The translations under genes were made by a program, and so were the position numbers. A DNA stretch of 64,000 bases from Rhynchopus euleeides (taxonomy: Eukaryota > Euglenozoa > Diplonemea > Diplonemida > Diplonemidae), in contig OY723279.1 of NCBI GenBank assembly GCA_963210315.1, forward strand, positions 930,001 to 994,000, given 5' to 3'. A model generated the notes under the pieces. It saw nothing but the letters and a program-made list of their open reading frames with translations. It did not search any database and was not told where the DNA came from. Shown here one piece after another: positions 31,817 to 43,224 of this stretch (its first letter is position 1; each line of letters begins with the position of its first letter).

Positions 31817-33841
31817 GCCAAGCAGGGAGGGAGACAGACGCCTTACATACAGTCACTTACTGAGAGGGGGTCAAATACTTCAGCACCACGGACGAGTCGA
31901 CTCAACGGCTTGTCGGTCCGACGGGTGATATTACGACGGGTGAAACGACGGGTGTTCTCGTGTATTATTTCTCTGGATCTCGGTGGATGGATCGGTGGTG
32001 TCAGGGCCTTGAAAACTGTCAGACTCTGTCAGTCTGCCTATTTTGTGAGGGCAGTCCCCTCATGAATTTCTGGGCGGGATTCCCTTCAAGGCAAATGCCC
32101 TCCACCACATGTACTGCCGCCCAACCCCTGCACAACACACAAGAGTACCATCAGAACCTCACCCCTCCTGTGGCGTTCTGCGTGGGGCACGAATGCATCC
32201 ACGCGGAACGCCGGCGCCTCCGGGCTGCGGGAAGCCTCTCGCTGGGTGCCACCACCTTGGGTAGGGTTCTGTCGACCAGAGCCCTGGGGCAGGGCCAGGC
32301 ACAAAGCGGTGTTGCCCTGCAGGGTCATCCCAGCCATGGCGAAGAACATCATGCAGAGGTCGACGGAATAGGGCGACACTGACGAGTCATACCTCTTTGG
32401 CTCGCCATACGCATTGGTGGTGCTGAACTTGAAGGACGGGAGAACCGACGGCGAACATGCCTCCTCCGGTGTGAGTCGCAGGATACAGCTCGGCCGCCAG
32501 CTTCGGTGGAGGTGACAGGATTGCAACACGGTAAACTCATCCTCGGCCACGAAGACGAGCCACGACAATCAATGCGTGCTCGGCTCAACATATCATCGAA
32601 CGTGATGCTATGGGTTCGCCATATGACCCTGAGGCATCTCCTCGGCAAGCTGATGAATGCGACTGTCAGGGCACCGAGCTCTGTCCTCAGTCTTGCATTG
32701 AGCAAGAAGTACAGGACTTGAGGGTGAATGAGGGGCGCCCGATCTGCCTTGTGCATCAATAATGGGACGGACGTTAAGCTCGTCGGGGGACGCGCCTGTC
32801 CTCGGCATCCCGCTTCATCAACCTGCGAAGGTGGATACAAATGATCGCGGCTTCCGCCAGGCGCCCGTTGCTGACGAAGGATATGACGCCACACTGTACG
32901 AGCCACCGTGCCTGTCAGAGGGGATGCGCCTGGCAGTTTGAGGTCGACGTACGCCCTCATCCGCAGATGGGCACGACCCCGACCCTACCAACCGAACAGC
33001 GGGGGATCGGCATATTTGACGGAATCTTTCCACGATGACCGTCGGATGACATCAGCGGAATACCCTATGGATGGCCTCTGTGGATTTCGAGCACATGCCC
33101 CGGAGGGATATGCAACCCGCGGAGGCGATCAGGTGTGGCGAGCCTGAAACTTTTCCGCCAACGGCCAGTGCGGTCCTGGAACGGTTGCAACGTTCCTGTC
33201 TCACGGGGGTTTCTGATCAGGCCGTGCCAAAGAAACGCTGATCGCCTCAAGTCGTGGGGTGACAGCGAAGGGTGCGTGCCCAACAAGGTACAGTCGGAAG
33301 CGCTGGATCCAACGACGTGAGAGGACACCCGGACACACACATTCTTGGGGGATGGGTATCTCGTGTCGGTCGTCCTTTCTGTGCACTGTGGGCCCAGTGT
33401 GGCAGACACTCCGGATGGCATCTGCGAAACCCGCCCTGTTTCTGCCCTCACTGCACCGACACATTGAAGGTGGCGAGATGATCCGCTGCAAAGAGACCAC
33501 GCTTGCGGTGGTCAGGCAGGAAGCTCGGCAACACCCACAGTGCCTCGGGTGCTTCAACAGACAGATCAGTAGTGACTTCTCTATCATATGAATGGAGGCG
33601 CAGCACATATGCCACGGCGTATTCTCATTCTGATGAGTCACAGGTTCCTTGCTGTTCGTCCTTGAGCTCCTCTGCCACCAATTTGTGGTGCATGTGTGCG
33701 ACACAGCAGTTTAGGCGGCCGGCCCGGTCCTCCCGCCACCGCGTACTGCAAGCACCAGTCAAACACGGCCGCCGCAGAGATGCAACAAAAAGCCTCCGTA
33801 TAGGTACCAAAGTCGAGCTAGGCTCCGGTTAATGACCGTCA
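31817..33841. other. gene-poor DNA
   Basis: Minus-strand frames at 32086-32960 are long but carry no recognisable motif; probably decayed mobile-element sequence. Confidence 0.35.
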
Positions 33842-34125
33842 CTACTGTACTGACAGAGTCCCCTGCACTGAGAGTGTCCTACACTGCTACTACTGAGTGG
33901 CCTCCTGGACCGAGAGTGACTGTCCTCCTGCATCAACAGAGTCCCCTTGTACGGAGAGTGTCCTCCTGTCCTGAGACTGTTCTCCTGTCCTGGGACTGTC
34001 CTCCTGTACCGAGAGAGTCCGCCTGTACTGAGTGACCTCCTCCTGCACTGACAGAGTCCTCTTGTACCGAGAGAGTCCTCTTGGACTGAGAATGTCCTCC
34101 TGTACTGAGAATGGCCTACTGGAGT
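33842..34125. repeat. minisatellite with an about 18-bp period
   Basis: Degenerate tandem units of the form GTCCTCCTGTACTGAGAG. Since 18 is a multiple of three, frames on both strands stay open and give six-residue repeats, which is not evidence of a gene. Confidence 0.7.
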
Positions 34126-35052
34126 GGTAGAATAGTTAGCAACGTGGAGCGAGGGGGCGGGGAAATCTTTAATGACCGTTCCTAAAAAATTGTGTCCTCC
34201 CCTGGGACCCCCTCCTCCCCCCACCACTTGGTACAGTTTCAGTATAGAGAGCTGAGCTTGACCCTGGGAGCCAAACTTGCTCTCGTTGTCATCGTCAGGG
34301 TGGCCAATTGTCCGCAGTCCTGCAGCAAGACGAGTTGGGTAGTACTCCAGTCGCAGCCGTCCCCCGTACAGGTGTTCTGCCGTGGGCCAGCTCACCATCT
34401 GCAGGTCACCCCGTCGCACACACAAGTGGGCAGGTCCTGTCAACGAAATCGATGTGACTGCTCTTGCAGCAGGGAAACGGATGTGGGCGTGCGTTGCATC
34501 ATGTTGCCGCTCAGTTCACCAGAGCTTCGTGTTGCGCCGCAGATCGAACAGCCTTTCGTGTGGTCGGCGCCGACCTTGTATTGAGCCTAGGCAGTAGGCT
34601 GCTGTGGGTGATCTCCCGGTTACCCGTCCCTTTCGTGCAGGCAACACGAGGAGGTGCGATGTTTTTATGGGAACACGGGGGCTGCCCCCACACTCCATTC
34701 TGCTCTCTTGTCTGCTGTTTATGTTGAACAAGGTCTGGCGGGTAGTTCAGGCTCGTGGCCCTCGTTCCGATAGCGCATCGGACATCCAAATGATTCACGT
34801 GCAGCAGCCCCGCCCGACATGCGCAGAGAACGGTGTGCCGTCTTGTACAGCAACTTTTGGACAACTTTTGAAATCGTTTTCCCCCCCACCAAAATTAATC
34901 ACTCTGCGGGCCAAGTCGAAGACTTGTCTGGGGACTTTTGGTGTCCCCAATTTTTCAAATTTCGAAAAATATGCTCACTTTGCTAAACTGGACCCAACCC
35001 CCCACACTCTTTTTTTCCGACTTTTTCACGGGGTGTTCCCGGTTATTTTTTT
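34126..35052. other. intergenic DNA
   Basis: No gene recognised. Confidence 0.35.
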
Positions 35053-35153
35053 GTAAGTTCGGCGTAGCCAACTCAGGAAACTTTTCACCGTGCGGGTCCT
35101 TGCGAACACTTCACACGCCCGGCAGGCTGGTGGGGTGTTCTGCGTTCGAAGAA
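35053..35153 (+). repeat. dispersed repeat, AAGTTCGGCGTAGCCAACTC family
   Basis: Reverse complement of 59635-59738 over about 100 bp, from GTAAGTTCGGCGTAGCC to GTTCTGCGTTCGAAGAA. Confidence 0.7.
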
Positions 35154-35204
35154 CACAAACTGTCGTTGCTACCTTCTCTCTTGAGATTCACTCGGTTGCA
35201 TTAG

Positions 35205-35340
35205 TTTTCCCGCACACTCGTGTGAGCAGAAAGTCACCCACCACAGCAAGCATCCAAACGTGCTCTATACACTAACCCCACCCTTCATCAGGCTCAGGGT
35301 GTGATTATCATTTCAGGGTTTGTGTGTAGAAGCCCACCTG
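35205..35340 (+). repeat. dispersed repeat, AAACGTGCTCTATACAC family
   Basis: Shares CGTGTGAGC.GAAAG, AAACGTGCTCTATACAC, TTCATCAGG and TTTGTGTGTAGAAGC with copies at 45948-46102, 46428-46533 and 54171-54337. Confidence 0.6.
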
Positions 35341-35384
35341 ATTTTGCCCGAAACCAATCTCCGAAAATCTCCAGTTTACCACCA

Positions 35385-35466
35385 CCAAACGCCACCAAAC
35401 TCCGCCAAACTCCACCAAACTCCGCCAAACTCCACCAAACTCCGCCAAACTCCACCAAACTCGGGC
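35385..35466. repeat. 11-bp minisatellite (CACCAAACTCC)n, array 1
   Basis: About seven units, ending in AAACTCGGGCCAAAATCAG. Confidence 0.8.
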
Positions 35467-36192
35467 CAAAATCAGCTACAAAATGGAGGTCACTACCGTT
35501 TCTACCGGGCCCAGTAAGGGGAAGATGGGCCTGTGGGGTTGAGGCGGTACTGGTTTTCGTCTTGGGAAGGGTCCCGTTGGGAAGAATATCCGATTTGCTT
35601 GACCGCATGACGCCGTTGGGTGAAGGAGAAGTCGTACGGTACACTTCCTGTTCCTGGACAGACCGGGTTCGATCCGTACTACAGGCCAACTGCCCCCCTA
35701 AAACAGGGAGGAAGATAGCACTTGCACACCCGGACATTACTTGCACTGCATTCCTCCCCGGTTCCAGGCACATTATTTGCACTGCGTGCAAGTCAGGGAC
35801 CTGGAGTGCAAGTACATAGTGGACTCCAACTCCCCTAGCCCGCTAGCGGGAGTCTGGGTACGAGTCTGAGACGCGATTGCGTGTCCTAGTCACACAGGCA
35901 ATGCGAATCGCATTCTCGCATGCGAGAATGGGTAGACAGGTAGTTGGTCAATGAAACCGTCTCCTCTTCACTATATTCGACTCGCACGCAGCATCACACA
36001 TTCAATTCTCCAAGTAGTCTGCCTGAAGGCAGCTGGAGGCAGTTTGGGTGGTGTAGCCGTCACACGACGTGTTCAAGTCTGTTCACATATTGACACGGAG
36101 GTGGTTCTCACAGGGTATTTTGAGGGTTTCTCCCCTCGACGGGGGGCCAGGGGTGCAATTTTTACTGTTTTCCACGAGGATGTTGTCGGGAG
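35467..36192. other. intergenic DNA
   Basis: No gene recognised. Confidence 0.35.
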
Positions 36193-36425
36193 GAGTTCAA
36201 GGCCTACCTGGTCCTGAGTGCGGCACACCTTGTTGCCGACACCCCCTTGGCCTTCTGGAAGAAAGCCAAGGCAGCCCTCCTCCCCGCCTTTGGCCGTACG
36301 TGGTGGAGTGTCTGCAGACCTGGCTGAGTATGACGAACGTGGACGGCATCTTCAGCATCGCCACCGCGGAGAAGAAAGACGAGCACGCGTATCGCCAGAT
36401 GAGTGCACCGTCAAGTTGCGCCTGA
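36193..36425 (+). pseudogene. possible hAT transposase C-terminal remnant
   Basis: One frame gives EFKAYLVLSAAHLVADTPLA followed by FWKKAKAALLPAFGRTWW; a second frame, entered after a shift near 36300, gives SMTNVDGIFSIATAEKKDEHAYRQM. This order (a D-x-PL-x-FW block, then S/T-x-V-x-x-x-FS and R-x-M) is the hAT C-terminal dimerisation region. The frameshift and lack of anything upstream make it a remnant. The assignment is by motif only. Confidence 0.4.
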
Positions 36426-36670
36426 GGCGGGCAGGTGGTGTGCTGGGGCTTACGGGTGGTGGGTACCCCCGAGAATGTGACTCGCATTGCCTGTGTGACT
36501 AGTGGGAGTCGCGAGATGGCCGCCCGTAGTCCGGCTGAAATTTCAGCGGCCGCACAGGATTTCCAGCCATTTTGGGTGAGGCCATCCCTTCCCAAAGTCG
36601 CATGAAGCTGAATGGCTGAAGTATCTCGCTGTGCCCAGTTCCCCTGCTGCAGCCAGGTAGCGGGCTGCCC

Positions 36671-37686
36671 CCTTGTCGCGGTGCAGCAACAGTTCGTTGG
36701 TGGCGGTGAGGGGGTTCCGGCTTGGGCCGTGGCGAAAGAGATGCTTCAGGGAGACCCTCGATCGGGCGTGGCCCGGTGCTGCAGGCAGGGTACACGTACT
36801 GGTCTGTGTCCGGCTGCTGTGGCCATCGACAAGGCTGTGTGGTCTGTCCGAAGGAGGTGGATGGTGGTCTCCCTCAGGTGGATCACCTGTGGATAAGGCC
36901 TTCGCGTCTCTCCGATCCTGCATGGGCTCAGGTCTCCAGATGATCATCACCCCTTGCCTTGCTGTAGGTCGGTGGGATGGCGCCCGAGCTCCGCCTTGTA
37001 GCTGGCGCAGCGGAGTCGTGCAGGTCAGGCAGGCTCCTTGAGGCCTCCGAGGTGATGTGCGCGCGCCACCCCGTGGTTCCTTGTGGAGTCGCAGACAGGT
37101 CCGTGCGCACGGTGGGAGCGTTCGTATCGTCCGTTCCGTGCCAGGTCCTGGAGAATACCTTTGGTTGAGTATTGACTCTCTCGGGTTCAAACCCCATTCT
37201 CATTGAGGTCCTTCGCTACGCCATGACTGGTTGTCAGTCAGAGGGGAAGAACGGTGTCCCTCACTTTTTTCACTGCTCACAGGAGCGAAGGCCAAGTCCA
37301 ACAGTAGTGGTAGCCTTGAAGAGAAGGCTCCTGATATCTCCAAACATTGCACCGAAGACCACACCTGCCCACCAGGTTCTTCCCCGTCAGTCGAACAGTC
37401 TTGTTCATGTTCTGGGCAGGGTGCTCTGCCTCGGTCACCCCGAAGCCTGCTTCAACTAGGCTAGCCCAACATCTTCCCTCAGTGTTCTCACAGGGGTGTC
37501 CTCAGTATCTGGATCCCTACGGCAAGGCGGCGTACCAGGCTTTGCGAACCCGAAACAGGCTGTCCTGGTGGTTGCATACCGCCGCAAGCATGACCCTGTT
37601 GCTGCGTAGTCATGTTTTCCGTGAAGTGGGGTGGCGACCGGGTGTAAGTCACGAGGGGAAGGGCATGTGGAACGGCCACTGCCCAG
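36671..37686 (+). repeat. 1-kb direct duplication, copy 1
   Basis: Nearly identical to 40247-41260 from CCTTGTCGCGGTGCAGCAA to AACGGCCACTGCCCAG. The copies differ by single bases and small indels (an extra CTCATTGA near 37196). No coding domain is recognised within it. Confidence 0.85.
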
Positions 37687-37744
37687 TCCCCAGCGCCCTC
37701 CGCCCCATAGGACATTCGATTTTTTTGCAGGGAACCACCACGCA

Positions 37745-37840
37745 ACACCGCACAACACCACCGAACGCCACCAAACTCCACTAAACTCCACCAAACTCCT
37801 CCAAACTCCACCAAACTCCACCAAACTCCACCAAACTCGG
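37745..37840. repeat. 11-bp minisatellite (CACCAAACTCC)n, array 2
   Basis: Same unit and same exit sequence (AAACTCGGGTCAAAATCAG) as the array at 35385. It is followed by GGAAGCGTCAACGT. Confidence 0.8.
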
Positions 37841-38686
37841 GTCAAAATCAGGTGGGAAGCGTCAACGTATTTCACTTCGGGGACTCTGCACACGCGTGTC
37901 GGGTACTACTGCGAGACGCGACCCGAAAGCTGCTCGTAGTGAGCGTGGTCTAGGTTCATATGAGTCTCCAGACTTGGTTATCCCATGGCGCCGTTTCTGC
38001 CCTGGTGCTACCAGAGTGGCTTGCCGTGCCCACAAGGGAGCACGGAGACGCCTTACCATCTGTTCAGGACTCCTGGTGCAAGCACCCGTCATGGTTCAGG
38101 GGAGTCACCCCCTGCTGTTTCATACTCCTGGCACAAGTGCCCGTCATAGTATGGGAAGCCTTCCCAGGCAGTTCATTACTTTAAGGTCGTGCCCGGGACC
38201 TGGAGGCCGCTGTGCGGTTTATTCGATTCTGGCCGATGGAGTGAAGACCCCCACTCTCGACAATCAAACCCCCCAAATTATGCGAAGCTCAAGTCTACAG
38301 TTCAACCCCCTCAAGAAGGGAGGTCATCCTTGTGCTTCCTTCTACTTCTATTTCAATACCCCCCCAGGCCCTGGGGTGAGGATTTCTGGCAGTTCACTGA
38401 TTTCCTCCGGGGAGGCGGCGGCAGTGCTGAGCATAAGCCAAGTAGGGCAATCAGCCTCTGCAAGGCAGTGCAGGTCTCCCAGCAGATCCCCTTCGCGTGG
38501 CTACTGGAAGGCCCGCGTGCTGCACGGCTTCTGACCTGACCTGGTCAGGTTGCGCGGATGCGTGTTATTGTACGGAATCGCATGATCAGGCAGTGATCGT
38601 TCTCCATCGGCATCGGGCTTGCGACTGGTGTGAAGCCCCGCGTGTAGGCGTTCGTGGCGTACACCCCCTGGGGATGTGCTCGGTGA

Positions 38687-40125
38687 CTGCCCTGTCCCGT
38701 GTCGGTGGGGACGGGGCTGACTGACCTCTGCACGTCGCTCTTCGTGCTGTGGTTCGACTTCCTCGCGACGCGCGGGTTTGCGGAGCAGGTGGCGCAGGAG
38801 CAGGCGATGTCGCACACCATCGAGACTGTGGAGGCGGTGGCCACGCTGCTGGCGAGCTACGACGTGGACACCGTGGCGCAGCGTCTGGTGGAGGCGGACG
38901 GCCAGCTCCCTGCAGCCGTGCACGACGCGCTGCAGAGGCTGGAGCAGAACCTGTGTGCATACCGGCCCTACCTGCCTGCAGCGCTGTTCGAGCCCTGCAG
39001 CGCACAGTCCCCCAGGCACACCCCGGCACCCGCACCAGGCGCTGTGTCGGCGAGGCCACCCTCGTGTTCACAGACATCCGTGCCTCCACCACGCTGTGGG
39101 AGATGGTGCCGGAGGCGATGAAGAAGGCGATCCGCATACACAATGCAGTGATCCGTGCCGCGGTGGCTGCGCACGGGGGTTACGAGGTGAAGACAATCGG
39201 GGACGCCTTCATGGTGGCCTTCGATGCTGTGCAGGCGGGTGTTGACTTCGGGCTGACGGTGCAGGAGCAGCTGCTGGAGGCGGAATGGCCTGCAGAGCTT
39301 CTGGAGGTGGACCTCTGCGGGCGGGGCGAGCTGTGGGGTGGCCTGACGGTGCGGCGTGAACCACGGAGCTGTGTCGCTCGAGACAAACACTGTCACCGGG
39401 CGTGCTGACTATCTGGGGCGCACAGTCAACGTGGCAGCACGCCTCGAGTGCGTGTGCCTCCCAGGCGCTGTGGCTGTGCCTGCAGACACATGGGCCAGCG
39501 TTGCGTCACACTGCCTGCCTGCCGTGGCAGGCCCCCCAGTGCCCGTCGAGCTGAAGGGCGTGGGGGACGCGCTGCACCACGTGTGGCCGGTGTGCCTCGC
39601 CGACCGCCAGCAGCATCCACTGGACGCACGCATCGCCACACGCGACACAGCCGATACGTCCTCAGGGCACTCGCAGATCTCCTCGCGCTACACCCCGGGT
39701 GGTCCTAGGGCAGAGCGGTGGTGCCTTCGTCACGCTGTGCGGGGAGTACGTGTGGGCGGGGTGGAACCTGACAGGCAAGACACTCGCACACGCAGAGAGC
39801 TCGACACGATTTACACAGCGGGTGGTCCCGTGCCCCTGCCCTGCAGACAATGACACTGGGGCTGGCGAGTGGGACCGTGCAGCAGGGCGACGTGGGGACC
39901 AACGCGCAGCGGTTCGTGACGCCTGTCGGGTCTGCTGTATCGGCATGCATGTGGGTGTGGCGCCTGTCGTGCGACCTGCGCTGCCGCTGCATGTATGTCG
40001 CAACGCAGGGGCTGCCCAGCCCTGCCCTGGAGGGCATGCTGCTGCCCGCCTCTGCCGGCCACAGCCAGCCGCACCGCACTGTGTACCAGCTCCGCAGCCT
40101 GTCGCGCATGCTGGACTCAGCATAG
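38687..40125 (+). pseudogene. class III adenylate/guanylate cyclase, broken by frame changes
   Basis: Coding sequence is spread over successive frames. 38687-39035 reads LQRLEQNLCAYRPYLPAALF, a helical linker. About 39045-39353 reads GEATLVFTDIRASTTLWEMV and HGGYEVKTIGDAFMVAFDAV, the core with the metal-binding aspartates. 39356-39700 reads NHGAVSLETNTVTGRADYLG and RTVNVAARLECVCLPG. 39846-40125, after CCCTGCAG, reads LASGTVQQGDVGTNAQRFVT and ends at TAG. The change at about 39353 (GTGCGGCGTGAAC) is too tight for an intron. The others could be introns or assembly indels. Such enzymes make cAMP or cGMP. No membrane part is present, so the gene is also truncated at its 5' side. Confidence 0.7.
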
Positions 40126-40246
40126 TCCTTCTTGCCACACCTCATCAACATCTTGCCTATCACAACCGCCTGTGCCCAGACGCATGCTTCATCAGCACGC
40201 AGCTTGGGTTGAGCTACACCCGCTGTGCAGCCAACCAGAGCCTGCC

Positions 40247-41260
40247 TCCTTGTCGCGGTGCAGCAATAGGTCGTTTGTGGCGGTGAGGGGGTGCCGGCTT
40301 GGGCCGTGGCGAAAGAGATGCTTCAGGGAGACCCTGTGGGGTGTGGCCCGGTGCTGCAGGCAGGGTACGCGTACTGGTCTGTGCCCGGGCTGCTGTGGTC
40401 ATTGACAAGGCTGTGTGGTCTGTCCGAAGGAGGTGGAGGGTGGTCTCCCTCAGGTGTATCATTTGTGGATAAGGCCTTCGCGTCTCCGATCCTGCATGGG
40501 CTCAGGTCTCCAGATGATCATCACCCCTTGCCTTGCTGTAGGTCGGTGAGGATGGCGCCCGAGCTCCGCCTTATAGCTGGCGCAGCGGAGTCGTGCAGGT
40601 CAGGCAGGCTCCTTGAGGCCTCCGAGGTGATGTGCGCGCGCCACCCCGTGGTTCCTTGTAGAGTCGCAGACAGGTCCGTGCGCACGGTGGGAGCGTTCGT
40701 ATCGTCCGTTCCGTGCCAGGTCCTGGAGACTACCTTTGGTTGAGTATTGACTCTCTCGGGTTCAAACCCCATTCAAGGTCCTTCGCTACATCATCACTGG
40801 TCGTCAGTCAGAGGGGAAGAACGGTCCCTCACTTTTTTCACTGCTTACAGGAGTGAAGGCCAAGTCCAACAGTAGTGGTAGCCTTGAAGAGAAGGCTCCT
40901 GATATCTCCAAGCATTGCACCGAAGACCACACCTGCCCACCAGGTTCTTCCCCGTCGGTCGAACAGTCTTCTTGTTCCTGTTCTGGGCAGGGTGCTCTGC
41001 CTCGGCTCTGTCCCGAAGCCTGCTGCAACTAGGGCTAGCCCAACATCTTCCCTCAGTGTTCTCACAGGGGTGTCCTCAGTATTTGGGTCCCTACGGCAAG
41101 GCAGCGTACCAAGCTTTGCGAACCCGAAACAGGCTGTACTGGTGGTTGCATACCGCCGCAAGCATGACCCTGTTGCTGCGTAGTCATGTTTTCCATGAAG
41201 TGGGGTGGCGACAGGGTGTAAGTCACGAGGGGAAGGGTATGTGTAACGGCCACTGCCCAG
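40247..41260 (+). repeat. 1-kb direct duplication, copy 2
   Basis: Second copy of 36671-37686; it begins about 120 bp after the cyclase stop codon. Confidence 0.85.
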
Positions 41261-41512
41261 AGGTTGATCTCAGTCGCACATGCACTTTGTTTCCTTCAGA
41301 CAGCGGCTCGCGAAGGAGACCAGTGAAGCCTTCCATCTTCTGCTGACAGCATCCCTTCGGTCTGCCATGTTCGCAGCATGCCCCTCAGTGAGGGGCATGC
41401 TGCGAACTTCTAAAAACATTGGACACAGCGACGTGCTCTTGGAGTACCCTCCAATGGGTCAATCTCTGCGCTTCCACATAGGCTCGCAAATTCACCCGTT
41501 CGTACCCCCCTT

Positions 41513-41815
41513 GTGCCAGGTTGTGTTGAAGGAGTGGAGCCACCTTCAGGCAACCATGGGTCACGGCGACTCTGTGCCGTTGGCCTCCTATCTGGAGGCG
41601 TCAGCATCTGGGATACAACGACTGCACAGTGTGCCCTCCGCGACCCCACAGGGGGGCCGCTCGTGTCCGACATGGCCTTGTCCCCCTGTGCACGGCGGCT
41701 CGCCGTCTGTGCAGGGGTTCTGCTGCTGTGCGACAGGGGGGATTGGGGTGCGCCCCACGCGCGTACGGGAGGAATACCTTGCGAACGGATCTCCCTTCAA
41801 CTCAGGATTCACTGA
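41513..41815 (+). pseudogene. WD40-repeat protein fragment
   Basis: The frame reads VGLLSGGVSIWDTTTAQCAL and then VSDMALSPCARRLAVCAGVL, about one and a half WD40 blades with the GG-V-x-IWD signature. No start or end of a complete propeller is found nearby. Confidence 0.5.
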
Positions 41816-42248
41816 GAACGACAGGACTTCCCCAGCCAACTAACCCAGAAGTTACCATAGAGAGGAAAGGTCATGGAAAAGCAAAGATTCCGAAACTGGA
41901 GGATGTCAATCGCGGTGTGAGGCAGGCACAGGTGCCTGCCTCACACTGTGTCCCTCCTGGTGGCTGAAGAGCCACAACTCAGGTTTCCCAAGAGCCTCAA
42001 AAGGGTACATAAAACCGACACCCCCAAGGGGTTTTTACCTACGAACGTACTACGAAATATGAGGGCTTCTGCTACACCATAATTGGCACCGTAGCGAAGA
42101 CCATGTTTCCCACTAAAAGACCTGGTGTTGCGTTCTTTGTTTGTCCAAAACGCCCTGCATAGTGCGTGGGTGCAGGATACCGAACGCTGCCACGAGTCTT
42201 TTTTGTTGGAAGCCACGTTGTTCTGCCAGAGATGGTGAAAAATTCACC
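41816..42248. other. intergenic DNA
   Basis: No gene recognised. Confidence 0.35.
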
Positions 42249-42304
42249 AAAAAGCGTAGCGACCGTGCTTCCTTCTTCCTTAATGATGCGTTGACGCTTC
42301 CACC
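42249..42304 (-). repeat. 56-bp direct repeat, putative B2
   Basis: Identical to 42426-42481. Confidence 0.8.
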
Positions 42305-42430
42305 ACCCTAGCCTGCTGCTTTGATGTGGGTGTGGAGCACATGTGAACACGAAATAGCAAGACACACTGAAAAGAAGCAGGTCGTCGGAAGCACTCCTAC
42401 ACTTTTACGCATCATGCATGTGCTTAAAAA
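42288..42430 (-). repeat. putative A2 repeat
   Basis: Matches 43095-43224 except for a GGTGT and an ACTTTTAC insertion; it overlaps the B copies by a few bases at each side. Confidence 0.7.
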
Positions 42431-42481
42431 GCGTAGCGACCGTGCTTCCTTCTTCCTTAATGATGCGTTGACGCTTCCACC
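42426..42481 (-). repeat. 56-bp direct repeat, putative B1
   Basis: Identical to 42249-42304. Confidence 0.8.
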
Positions 42482-42572
42482 TGGGCCCTGAGGATCCCTT
42501 AGGGACGTGGTGGTCACGGACCACCGCGGTGGCTGTTGTGTCCGCTACTCGGTGCGGGATAGGTAACCCGTG

Positions 42573-42800
42573 TCATAGGGTAAGAGTCGGGAGCGGATAG
42601 TTGTATGTTGCCTTCACGTCTCGTGTGTAGCAATCCGCTTCCTGTTGGTCAGTTGGAACCCATTCAGGCGCCAAAACCGTGCCGTGAGCCGCTGCTGTGC
42701 CGTGCATCTGCTGCAGGATGATGTTGCCAGCGTAGTTCGCGCTGTGACCCTTGGCTGTGGAGAACATGGCTGCCTTGTTGTCTATCTTGGTCACGAGCAC
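42573..42800 (-). pseudogene. RNase H C-terminal remnant of a YR-retrotransposon
   Basis: The frame reads VTKIDNKAAMFSTAKGHSAN, then APEWVPTDQQEADCYTR, the last two acidic positions of a retroelement RNase H. It is clearly related to the RNase H at 1.8-2.0 kb (VDNTAAVAAINKGHSKNY) and shows that tryptophan is expected at the stop found there. The 5' side runs into a minisatellite; no reverse transcriptase remains. Confidence 0.65.
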
Positions 42801-43045
42801 TCTGTCGCTCTCTGACGGTCGCTCTCAGGCGTTGTCTCTGTTGCTGCTCCGGTCTCTGATCGCTCTCAGGCGTTTTTTGCCTCTGTCGCTGTCGCTGTCT
42901 CTGATCGCTCTCAGGCGTAGTCTCTGCCGCTGCTCCGGTTGCTGATCGCTCTCAGGCGTTTTCTGTCTCTGTCGCTGCTCCGGTCTCTGATCGGTCTCAG
43001 GCGTTTTCTCTGCCACTGCTGCGGTAGTTGCTCTCAGGCGCGTCG
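42801..43045. repeat. CTCTCAGGCGTTTTCTGTCT minisatellite
   Basis: Five or six degenerate units of about 35-60 bp built on GATCGCTCTCAGGCGT and GCTGCTCCGGT. It lies inside the deleted retroelement. Confidence 0.6.
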
Positions 43046-43094
43046 GCTCGTCTCAGTAGTGATGTTGCGTCTTCACCAAAATAATTTTAAGTTT

Positions 43095-43224
43095 GCGTTG
43101 ACGCTTCCACCACCCTAGCCTGCTGCTTTGATGTGGAGCACATGTGAACACGAAATAGCAAGACACACTGAAAAGAAGCAGGTCGTCGGAAGCACTCCTA
43201 CGCATCATGCATGTGCTTAAAAAA
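43095..43224 (-). repeat. putative A1 repeat
   Basis: 5' end of the minus-strand element; pairs with A2 at 42288-42430. Its boundary touches the inverted repeat that begins at 43225. Confidence 0.7.

Larger units (their letters stand above)
42249..43224 (-). mobile_element. internally deleted YR-retrotransposon with complete split direct repeats
   Basis: Read on the minus strand the order is A1 (43224-43095), a body with a minisatellite and an RNase H remnant, B1 (42481-42426), A2 (42430-42288) and B2 (42304-42249). The two 56-bp B copies are identical; A1 and A2 match over about 125 bp apart from two small insertions in A2. This is the terminal plan of Ngaro/VIPER-type elements, retained around a body of only about 600 bp. 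It cannot be autonomous. Confidence 0.75.

Noticed and set aside
33832..34443. Open frames over the 18-bp minisatellite on both strands
   Set aside because: A period divisible by three keeps all matching frames open; no start or domain.
37140..37200. GGGTTCAAACCCC resembling a tRNA T-arm, present in both 1-kb duplicates
   Set aside because: The stem beyond three pairs fails and no D-arm, anticodon arm or acceptor stem can be drawn.
42801..43045. CRISPR-like array
   Set aside because: Units are degenerate, vary in length and lack unique spacers; it is a minisatellite in a eukaryotic retroelement.
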